Positions 56,336 through 64,000 of a DNA stretch of 64,000 nt are shown here, piece after piece. Position numbers and translations under genes: made by a program. The notes beneath the pieces were generated by a model, which saw only the letters and a list, made by a program, of their open reading frames with translations, was not told the DNA's origin and searched no databases. This DNA is from Polyporus tsugae (Eukaryota > Basidiomycota > Agaricomycetes > Polyporales > Polyporaceae), in contig JAHRBS010000014.1 of NCBI GenBank assembly GCA_024305745.1, forward strand, positions 503,501 to 567,500, given 5' to 3'. Every line of letters begins with the position of its first letter. Position 1 is the first letter of the stretch.

Positions 56336-59300
56336 AAGGCTGAGCTCCAGCGAAGCAATCATACCAAACTTGATGATTAAACTGAGCTTGTACCGACCGT
56401 GGATTGGTGAGGGATATTGGTTGGACAGCATCAGGGTGCGAGGTGTGGAATTCATCGAGTAGTTCTTTGCAGTGCTTGACATTCTGTACTGGTTCCCAAG
56501 TGGCTTCGCTGATATCGTATTCAACCCATTTCACAAGGTATCGGACATATCCATAGTAGGTCTTGGAGTCGAGGATCTTTTCGACCTCAAACTCATCATG
56601 TCCTTCCACCTCTATGGCTGGTGGTTTCGACGGGTTACGGTTGCCAATCTCGTCCTCGTGGTAGGGGATGAGTTTGGAAGCATGGAAGATAGGGTGGACC
56701 TTGTTTATGGCTGGGAGTTGTAGACAGAAATCAACCGGCCCAACTTGGTCGACGATTTCGTAGGGCCCGTAGTTCTTTGCGGATAACTTTGCTGGTGACT
56801 GTTTGATCCTGAGGTCCCTTCCTTTGAGTAGGACTTTGTCCCCAACCTTGAATGGCACTTCACTCTTGTGTTTGTCATAGTACCACTTCATCCGTTCTGC
56901 AGCGAGGGTTAGGGATGCTTGGGCCTGTTCCCGGGCCTCTGTTCAGTACTGGAAGATGTCTTCGAGGGTCGGGAAACCGAGTTCTCCCTGTACATCTGGG
57001 GCCATCTTGGGGTGGTATCCATATTCCACAAAGAAGGGTGATAAGCTGGTAGACTCATGTGCAGCATTGTTGTAGGAAAACTCCGCAGTGGATAGAAGGG
57101 AGGCCCAATCGTCTGGGCGGTGTTCAGTGAAGATCCGTAGGTACTGTTCCAATGACTGGTTAACTCATTCTGTCTGGCCATTGGTCTGGGAATGGTAGGC
57201 GGTTGACATTGAGGCTCAGATGCCCAACTTTCCACAAAACTCCTTGAAGAGTGCACTGGCAAACTGTGTTCCTCGGTCTGAGATGATCTGTCGAGGTAGG
57301 CCATGATGTTTGAGTATGTGTTCGTAGACAAGCTCCACCGCATCTGAGGCTGAGAAGTGGTCATCACATGCAAAGAAGTGGGCTCGCTTGGTCAACTGGT
57401 CTACCACTACTGCGATGGCCATGTAAATATTGCCGTGTCTGTCACAGGACTCAGGAAGTTGAGTGATGAGGTCGATGCTCCAGATCTCTCATGGCCCAGC
57501 TGGGACTTCATTTGGCTGCAGTAGTCCGAAGGGAGGGTTGCGTAAGGCTTTGTTATATTGGCATGTATCGCACCCCTTGACATACTTCTTGACATTGACT
57601 GACATTCCAGGCCACCAGTAGTTGCGGCTAATAAGTTCCTGGGTCTTCCATCGGCCAGGGTGCCCAGCGAGTGTGGTATCATGGTGGAGTTTGAGCAGCT
57701 CCAGTCGTAGTTCCTGGTCCTTTGGGACATAGACCTTTCCCCAATAGAGCAGGAGACCGTTCTCGAAGTTCCATTCTTGCAGTGGTTTTCCAAACTCCCG
57801 AGGGCCGCTATTGAGCAGTGCCTTGTAATCCTTGGTCATTGTGTCATCTTTGAGTGCCCTCTTAATCTTGTCCAGTAGTTGCTTGTTGTCAACTTCAGAG
57901 GCGTGGGTGGTTTGCATGGCTTTGATGGCAAAAAACTCCAGCTTCAGCAGTGTTCGACCATCATTGTCGCTGCTTACCCCCTCCTCATGATCTGGCCTCC
58001 TGGACAGAGGGTCAGCACAAAGCATTGTCTTGCCGGGTTGGTGTCATAGGCTGAAGTTGAAATGGGAAAGGAATAAACTCCAGCGAGCTTGGTGACAAGT
58101 GAGCTTCTGGGCCTGCCGGAAGTAGGTGAGGTTAAGGTGATCCGACCAGATCTCAACCGGCTCAGGGTGTCCCTCCAGGTAGTGGCAATATTCCTCCAAA
58201 GCGCGTATGATGGCCAGTAACTCCTTGTCATAGATCTCATAGTTGCGTTCATGCTCATTCAAGGACTTGGAGTAAAACGCTACTGGGTGCCATAGTTTAT
58301 CTTCACCCAACTGTTCCAGTACTGCCCCTATGGCGAAGTCAGATGAGTCTGTTTCCAGGCAGAAAGGTCCAGTGTCATTGGGGATTTGGAGGATCGGAGC
58401 AGTGGTGAAGGCGGTCTTGAGGCTCTGGAAGGCATTTTCTTGGTCTTCTCCCCATTGCCAAGGTGCGTCCTTGCAGGTGAGAACTGTGAGCAGGCGAGCT
58501 ATCTTTGAGAAGTCCTTGATGAAACATCGGTAGAAGTTGGCAAGGCCGAGGAATGCCTGTACATGCTTGACTTTGGTCGGTGTCGGCCAGTTCTTTACAC
58601 CTTCAACCTTGGCTGGGTCCATTGTGATGGAGTCCTTCAAGATGATCAGCCCAAGGAATTCAACCGACTGTTGTTCAAACTTGCACTTCTCAGGCTTAAT
58701 GAAGAGATCGTTTGCCCATAGTTTCTGGAGCACTCATTCTGTGAGTTGCCGGTGAAGTGTGAGGTCATCTGTGAAGATGAGGATATTGTTGATGTAAACT
58801 ACCATGTGTCCCGTAGCAATCTCCTCCTTGAGGATCTCATTCATCATAGCCTGGAAGGTGCTTGGGGCATTGCAAAGACCAAAAGTCATCACTGTTGGCT
58901 CATACAGACCATGGTGAGTGATAAATGCTGCCTTCTCTTCATCTCCTTCCCGTATACAAACATTATTGTACCCCCACCTCAGGTCCAGCAAGGTGAAGAT
59001 TGATGACTGAGACAAACGGTCGATAAGGTCCGGGATCCGTGGTATAGGGAACTTGTCCTTCTTGGTGACAGCATTGAGGGCGCGGTAGTCCTGTACCAGT
59101 CGCAGGCTGCCATCCTTTTTCTTGACAAAGAATACAGGAGCAGCAGCCGGGCTCTTTGACCTTTGGATATATCCCTTAGCTTCCTGTTCATTGATCCATC
59201 CATCGAGGGAGTTCTGTTCCTGGGGGTTGAGTGGATAAAGCTTTGCTGGCTTTGGCAGTGTTGCTCCTTCCACAAACTCGATGGGGTGGTCATAGGGCTT

Positions 59301-59987
59301 GCAAATAGGCATTCACTCTGAAGCTGTCTTGGAAAAGACATCACTGTACTGATGATAGTGGGTGGGCACATGATTAGACCAGTAGCCCTTGTCTTGGCTT
59401 CCTGGCACTGGTGTTCCTTCCTTCTTCTCCTCAATCCGTGTTCGCAGAGCATGGGCATCAGGGTCATCAGAAAACTGCATCCAATGTACAAACTGTTCGG
59501 CACTGTCCCAGGGCTCGCAGTCTAGCTGACCGTAGGTGTCTTGTGCAAACTCCTCTAGTCGGGGCTCCTCCACCATCTGGATTTCTTCGTCCTGTACCAA
59601 AACTGGGCTGGGTAGACAGGTGTGCAGGCAGCATGTAAACTTTACTTGACCTGCCTTCCAATTGACTTCTGAGTTGTGTTCCCGGAGAAAAGTCATGCCA
59701 ATAATGATATTCCGGTTTCCTATATCTGTGACCAGAAAGGACTGCCAACTAGTGTGGTTGTTGATTGTGACAAGACACCGGACATAGTGTGTGATCAGAC
59801 CCTTCTTGTTCTCCGTTGCATTGGCATTGAACACTCGTATCTCTCATGAGAGGTGTCGTAATTCCAGGCCATGTTCCTGAACAAAATGATAGTGTGCAAA
59901 ACTTGAATAGGCTCCACAATCTAGGAGCCCTTCTGACTGGATTTCACGTATTTCTTGCCTGAGGGTGAGTTTTAAATCGAGTGACTG
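56334..59987 (-). pseudogene. Chromovirus pol (protease-RT-RNaseH-integrase-chromodomain)
   Basis: Protease: GLLDCGAYSSF. Reverse transcriptase: SPAAAPVFFVKKKDGSLRLV, DYRALNAVTKKDKFP and LLDLRWGYNNVCI. The YxDD box reads VVYINNILIF, so both catalytic Asp are Asn. RNase H: PFCLETDSSDFAIGAVLEQ and YDKELLAIIRALE. Integrase: HHDTTLAGHPGR with CDTC (zinc finger), IDLITQLP, VVVDQLTKRAHFFA and IISDRGTQFAS. The chromodomain near the end reads EVEKILDSKTYYGYVRYLVK then WVEYDISEATWEPVQNV. TGA stops interrupt at 59844, 59313, 58734, 58044, 57489, 57216, 57165 and 56943 (plus-strand position of TCA). Each sits where Arg, or once perhaps Trp, is expected. Confidence 0.9.
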
Positions 59988-60100
59988 TCACTGTCTGCGT
60001 GATGAAGCAAGATATACATAGTTTGATTTAGGTACAAATGATTCCTCTAGGTGGTTTATGTTACTAGTACATATGGATCGGATGTTACGGCCAGTCCCCA

Positions 60101-61629
60101 TTACATCTGCTGGAGAAAATCCTGCTCGTTGGTCTCGATGATTTGTGCAGTGGTTTCCTGATGCTCTTGCTTGCTCCTGAGTTCAAACTCCATTCGGTCC
60201 TGGTCTTCGGTCTTGGCTTCTTCCTCGACGGCCTGTATCTTGGTTGGTGCAACACCCTTGCCTTTGAAGTCGGGAAGCTCGTAGTACCCCTTGTATACCA
60301 GGTTGCGACACTTAGTGCCAGACTTGTAAGGGTGTTTGCCGCACTGGAAGCACATCTTCTTGGCTAGCCAGTCCTCTTGTTCCTTGGAGAGCTTCTCCGA
60401 CTTGTGCATTGCATCGATGTTCATGGTGTTGGGGTCTCTAGCAGCTCTTGAAGAGGAGGCAGCCTTGTGGTACTTGTTCCCTCAGTAGTCCATCTCAATC
60501 CCGAGCACCCAGTCAAGGAAGTTCTCCCACTTCGTGGGGACTGTAAACGGTGACCAGGAGCGGTGGGTGATCATAGTGGTACGGAGATCACCCTTGCACT
60601 GGGCGTCAATGCGGTGAATGAGCTCCACATCAGAGTAACCAGACTTGATGGCAAAACGGCGGAAGTTCTCTGCAAACGAGGCAAGGGACAAGTGGGGCTT
60701 GACACACAGTTCCTCCAGAGATTGCTGAGCAGACTTTTCTGGTGCCAGTTCTTGGTATCCACTCTTGAGCCGGTCAACGAAACTGGTCCAGGTGCCAAGG
60801 TAGGTGTTGTCGGCGGCCTTTTGGGCATAGTCATCCATGTACGACTGGGCTCCTCCTTCCAAGAACAATAAAGTGGTGGTGATCTTGTCGTCGTCTGCTG
60901 TGATGTTCTGGTACTGGAACCAAATGCCGAGTTTCTGGAACCACTGCTCCACCGTAAGATCCGGGGTCTTGCCTTTAAACTTGGGAGGGTCTGCAATTCT
61001 AGGATAGTGGGTGTTGTGCGATGGGACGGTTGCTGGGGCTGTGCGGATAGGTGCTGTGGTCGGGTGAGAAATGAGTGAAGCAACTTGCATTTTCAGTTCC
61101 TTGATCACCTCAATGAGCATCATAGTGTTGGTGTTGAGGACATCCCTTTCAGCCTTGAGTGTGTCGTTCTCTGTCTCCAAGTTGTAACAGCGGGTTTCCA
61201 GGTCATCCAGGTTCCTACAAAGTGTTGCATGAGTGACAAACTTTTCTTGTTGGGTTCGGAGATCATGGATGTTGACAACAGTTAAGTTTCGGTGTTCATA
61301 CATTTTGTTTTCTAGCTGGTTGTAGACTTCCACAATATCCTTCCTAACCATGTTGTTGGTTACTGCTAGCAACCAATTGATGTATGAGGTGTGGATTTCA
61401 AAGTGTGTACCCAATACTCGGATTGCCTCTTCGAGTATGTGCCTTGAAAGGACCAGGTCATGGATTCCTGCATTGGTTCAAGGGTCGGTGTTGGTGACGG
61501 TGGGCGTGTGGGGTGCTGAGATGCTGGCCGGGGGGTCATTTCTGTTTCAGGTGGGTTTCCTCCACCGGGTGGGGTGCGTGGTTCATTGGGCCCAAAGGCA
61601 TCCATTGGGAGAACTTCAAAGCGAGACAT
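60101..61629 (-). pseudogene. Chromovirus gag with zinc knuckle
   Basis: Starts MSRFEVLPMDAFGPNEPRTP at 61629 with a Pro-rich N-terminus. The frame shifts near 61480 into HILEEAIRVLGTHFEIHTSY. A coiled-coil stretch follows (LDDLETRCYNLETENDTLKA), then the capsid-like region PPKFKGKTPDLTVEQWFQKL and FAENFRRFAIKSGYSDVELI. A TGA at 60482 precedes the nucleocapsid part MCFQCGKHPYKSGTKC, a variant zinc knuckle, ending LQQM at 60101. Family layout matches gypsy Gag. It is broken by one frameshift and one stop. Confidence 0.85.
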
Positions 61630-61672
61630 GATATATTTCCAAACTCCAGGGGTTGTTGTACCAAAGGGGAGA

Positions 61673-62392
61673 CTACAGGATGATCCAGTCTAAGTACCCA
61701 AACTTGTCTAGCTCAACAATTGCGTTCACTATTCTAGGGAAACATTGTCCTAAACCCAAAAACTTTATCTTTCCAAACTCCTTGCAGAACCAGTCGATGC
61801 TCTGTTGTTGACTGTGGGTCCAGTTGGGTCCACTGTGGTTGATATTGTCGCTGATCCACTCGAGTTGGTTGCCGACACGTTGGATGGCTAGACGATGGTC
61901 GTGCGGAAGGTCGTCAAGTAGCACCTTGTGGTCGAAGACAGCTTGGAGGCACTTGAGGATGGCGTGGGCCTTGGTCTCAATGATAGAGAGGTTGTCGTTG
62001 ATGTTGGTGCAGGTGAAAGCTGGGAGTGGTGCAGCAGAGATGCGGCACGCAAGGGGAATAGGTAGTGGTAGGACAGGGGTTGGTAGTATGGGTGTGGGTG
62101 CCTGGATGCGGAGTGTGTTGGGAAAAGGTTGTGCGTAGGGGACAGATTGAGGCAGAGCCTTGCGACGAGGGACCAGAGGTGCATGCTCCCAAAGGTGGTA
62201 GTGAAGGCGATCCTCAGCAGAGTCCACAAGTACACAGGATATCTGGTCCTGGACTGGGAGATGACCGTGCCTCTTGAAGTGGCAACGGGTAAACTCCTGG
62301 AGATCTTGCTCCTTGGAGGGAATGGGGGGTAATGATAAACATATATAAAACTCCTGGGGGGAAGAGAGACGGCTGGCTAGTGTCTTGGGCAC
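61673..62392 (-). CDS. Accessory ORF ahead of gag, unknown function
   Basis: A 239-codon frame between the primer-binding site and gag, on the same strand. It begins MPKTLASRLSSPQEFYICLS, has ISCVLVDSAEDRLHYHLWEH, a Pro-rich middle (TPILPTPVLPLPIPLA), a helical part (IETKAHAILKCLQAVFDHKV) and ends ELDKFGYLDWIIL. It has no in-frame stop, in contrast to gag and pol. I do not recognise a family. It may be an extra N-terminal Gag-like or accessory protein of this chromovirus lineage. Confidence 0.55.
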   Translation of the reverse strand: MPKTLASRLSSPQEFYICLSLPPIPSKEQDLQEFTRCHFKRHGHLPVQDQISCVLVDSAEDRLHYHLWEHAPLVPRRKALPQSVPYAQPFPNTLRIQAPTPILPTPVLPLPIPLACRISAAPLPAFTCTNINDNLSIIETKAHAILKCLQAVFDHKVLLDDLPHDHRLAIQRVGNQLEWISDNINHSGPNWTHSQQQSIDWFCKEFGKIKFLGLGQCFPRIVNAIVELDKFGYLDWIIL

Positions 62393-62413
62393 TGAACCAG
62401 GGGCCTAGGTGTG

Positions 62414-62424
62414 AGATTCTGTCT
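62414..62424 (-). promoter_or_regulatory. Self-priming type primer-binding site
   Basis: AGACAGAATCT on the minus strand, 2 nt after the 5' LTR. It is the exact complement of AGATTCTGTCT inside the LTR (62602-62592), which lies 34 nt downstream of a TATATAA box at the expected transcript start. This is the arrangement of Tf1/sushi elements, which prime with their own 5' RNA end rather than a tRNA. Confidence 0.75.
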
Positions 62425-62426
62425 AA

Positions 62427-62844
62427 TGTCACAGCTGAACGACTGTGCCACAAAACAAACAAAAGGGGGGGCTCACTGATGGAGACACACAGAGGGTGGC
62501 AACAGAAGTAGAGGATAGATTGGCCTAGACTAGAAGGCAGAGGATGGCAGGGGCTGTTAAGCTGCCTACAGATGATGGGGGAATAAACAAGAGACAGAAT
62601 CTGAGGTCTCTGAGTCCACATCACAGCCCTTATATACTATACATGACAGGTGCACAGACCATCTGGCTTCAGGGCAGGCTTAGGCACTGATGGCAGGTGA
62701 GCCAGTCCAAAAGGAGAACAAGGAGGTAAGTACTATTACATAATGATGACCAGTGTCCAGGCTGGAGTCCGAAAATGGGTGAACCTGGGGTTAGGGTTGG
62801 TGGCTGTGACTGCAGTACCAAATGTGGCACAAAAAACTGTGACA
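62427..62844 (-). repeat. 5' LTR (418 nt) with promoter
   Basis: Minus strand starts TGTCACAGTTTTTTG and ends GCTGTGACA. TATATAA lies at 62636-62630. The predicted R start is AGATTCTGTCT at 62602. U3 is then about 242 nt and R-U5 about 176 nt. Confidence 0.92.
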
Positions 62845-63101
62845 GTATCAAGGATGGTTCCGGCAGCGGGCCAATTGTATGCTGGCACCCCAACTTCAAG
62901 CAATTGCATGACCTCACCTACTTCCGCTATAGTCTCATTCAGGCAATAGCCGAGGGCTCTGACATCAACTACTGGGAGTATGATGTCCTTAAGGTCCGAA
63001 AGATATTTGGGATGATGGACACCGACGTTCATCCAGAAGACATTACACTAGTTCTACCCCTCAGTGCACTTGTCACCTCCCTTCTCGAGCATCCTAAATG
63101 A
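62845..63101 (+). pseudogene. ORF fragment beside the LTR, unknown
   Basis: The frame continues out of the LTR and reads GPIVCWHPNFKQLHDLTYFR, YWEYDVLKVRKIFGMMDTDV and LPLSALVTSLLEHPK, then stops. Composition looks coding, but no family is recognised. It is unrelated to the Harbinger sequence on the other side of the element. It may be an upstream exon of the next gene. Confidence 0.35.
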
Positions 63102-63328
63102 CCCACCGCTCCTGGACTGATCTGGGATCTGAATCCCTCCTGTGATATGTATCTATGCAACAGCAAACAGAAGCATCCCAATGTCCAGATCAAACGAGTC
63201 ATGCTCAACTGTACTCCCCACTATCGCATCCGGTACGAGCTCTCTGCAGAAGCCAGTTGCTGGTGAGATCTTCTCGTTGATTCTGTAACTGCTGTCTGCT
63301 ATACTGGCACGGCAAGATCTGAAGGTCT

Positions 63329-64000
63329 ATGGACACTGTCGACTTCCTCGTCAATCAGGGTATCCCATTCCGTACTGTTTTTGAACCTGAGAGGCGACAC
63401 ATCCTCACACTGCTGCCCCCGGTTCAGACTGTCCTCGGCTGGCATCTCCCAAGCTTTGAACCCACCATCTGGGATTACAGGGAGTACAAACATCGAGTAC
63501 ATGCCCTTCTTTCTCAGCCCAAAGGTCGCACCGCTCTCCTTCATGGTGGTATCGTCTGGCGCCTTGCTGTTGAGGTCCTTGGAGGCAATTGGCATGAACT
63601 AGCAAGGATGGGGCCCTCTAGCGATGTCTATTTCTCCAGCCAGCCATTTGTGCCCCACCGTGGCGACCCATACTATGATGATGCACTCTCCTCCAATGAA
63701 CTCGATGTTGTATGTGGGGTTTACAAAGTGTACACTCAAAGTGGGTCCAATATCGAATCCCCTCTTATTTTGTCTCGCATGCTAATACACAGACAGACAA
63801 CTGTTTCACCCAAATACAGGACTTCTCGTGGTGGCCGAAAGCAGACACCTGGGAGAAGTCAGATCTCAACAAGGGATATTGGACTCCCTACTGCGAGCAC
63901 TGGTTCCAGGAACATCTGGAGCATATTCATAAGAGTGAGACCTCCCCGAGGATAGCAACAAAGTGGACGGACAGTCTCAAGCACTTCAAGGTGTCCTGCC
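63329..64000 (+). CDS. Expanded agaricomycete family protein of unknown function, partial
   Basis: Reads DFLVNQGIPFRTVFEPERRH, WDYREYKHRVHALLSQPKGR, ALLHGGIVWRLAVEVLG, DDALSSNELDVVCGVYKVYT and, after an intron ending CAG at about 63819, DFSWWPKADTWEKSDLNKGY then WTPYCEHWFQEHLEHIHKSE, running off the window. The order G-I/V-P-F-R-T, L-L-x-x-P-x-G-R-x-A-L-L-x-G-G-I-x-W-R-L-A, and W-W-P-x-x-x-T-W is one I recall from multi-copy proteins of mushroom-forming fungi. They often lie near transposons and have no known function. Upstream exons and completeness cannot be judged. Confidence 0.5.

Larger units (their letters stand above)
55904..62844 (-). mobile_element. Ty3/gypsy chromovirus LTR retrotransposon, decayed
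   Basis: A complete element of about 6.9 kb read on the minus strand. Order: 5' LTR (62844-62427), primer-binding site, accessory ORF, gag with zinc knuckle, pol (protease, reverse transcriptase, RNase H, integrase, chromodomain), polypurine tract, 3' LTR (56322-55904). LTR ends are TGTCAC..GTGACA in one copy and TGTCAC..GTAACA in the other. The 5-bp flanks differ (TGAAC left, GTATC right), so no target-site duplication is seen. In-frame stops, a frameshift in gag and a damaged RT active site show it cannot move on its own. Integrase before the end plus a chromodomain identify the chromovirus group. Confidence 0.93.

Noticed and set aside
56323..59987. Reassigned TGA codon across the genome
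   Set aside because: Host genes in the window use TGA as a normal stop (for example GH51 and the first F-box gene), so genome-wide recoding is excluded; TGA in pol is better explained by decay.

Overview
The window is nuclear DNA of a filamentous basidiomycete, most probably a wood-decay agaricomycete. The evidence is GC-rich, intron-dense genes (introns mostly 50-70 nt, GT..AG), an agaricomycete-type glutathione transferase, P450 and UDP-glycosyltransferase, a secreted GH51 arabinofuranosidase and SGNH esterase, basidiomycete-style F-box and HNH proteins, and a fungal chromovirus. The source is inferred from gene content; no taxonomic marker is present.

Layout. 0-9 kb: the 3' end of an HNH-type gene, then a glutathione S-transferase (-), a cytochrome P450 (-) and a UDP-glycosyltransferase (+), which together look like a phase I/II detoxification or decoration set. 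9.3-15.1 kb: an intact F-box/leucine-rich gene (-), a U6 snRNA gene (-) and an intact peroxisomal acyl-CoA oxidase (+, C-terminal AKL). 15-30 kb: a CHZ-type histone chaperone (-), a long gene-poor stretch, a Zn2Cys6 transcription factor (-) and a La RNA-binding protein (+). 31-41 kb: a secreted SGNH/CE2-like esterase (+), tRNA-Ala(CGC) (-), a long-chain acyl-CoA synthetase (+) and a ubinuclein/Hpc2 homologue (-).

42-50 kb: an inverted and locally re-duplicated copy of the 9-14 kb block. It holds a second F-box gene, then acyl-CoA oxidase and F-box copies broken by stops, frameshifts and deletions, plus two further U6 genes. The three 120-nt U6 copies are identical to each other although the genes around two of them have decayed. 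50.8-54.4 kb: a GH51 alpha-L-arabinofuranosidase whose conserved active-site-region motif appears to need a 3-nt microexon. A small unknown gene lies tail-to-tail with it.

55.3-64 kb is a transposon graveyard. The N-terminal end of a Harbinger-type transposase abuts a 6.9-kb Ty3/gypsy chromovirus (-). The chromovirus has 418/419-nt LTRs, an 11-nt self-priming type primer-binding site, a polypurine tract and a chromodomain. It is inactivated by transitions: every stop located in pol is TGA, and the two LTRs differ by transitions only, apart from one 1-nt indel. A fragment of an expanded agaricomycete family of unknown function runs off the right edge.

Links between genes: acyl-CoA synthetase and acyl-CoA oxidase are consecutive steps of fatty-acid activation and peroxisomal beta-oxidation, though about 20 kb apart. 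CHZ-type and ubinuclein/Hpc2 proteins both act in histone deposition. The esterase and GH51 enzyme fit hemicellulose breakdown. All splice models were read by eye.
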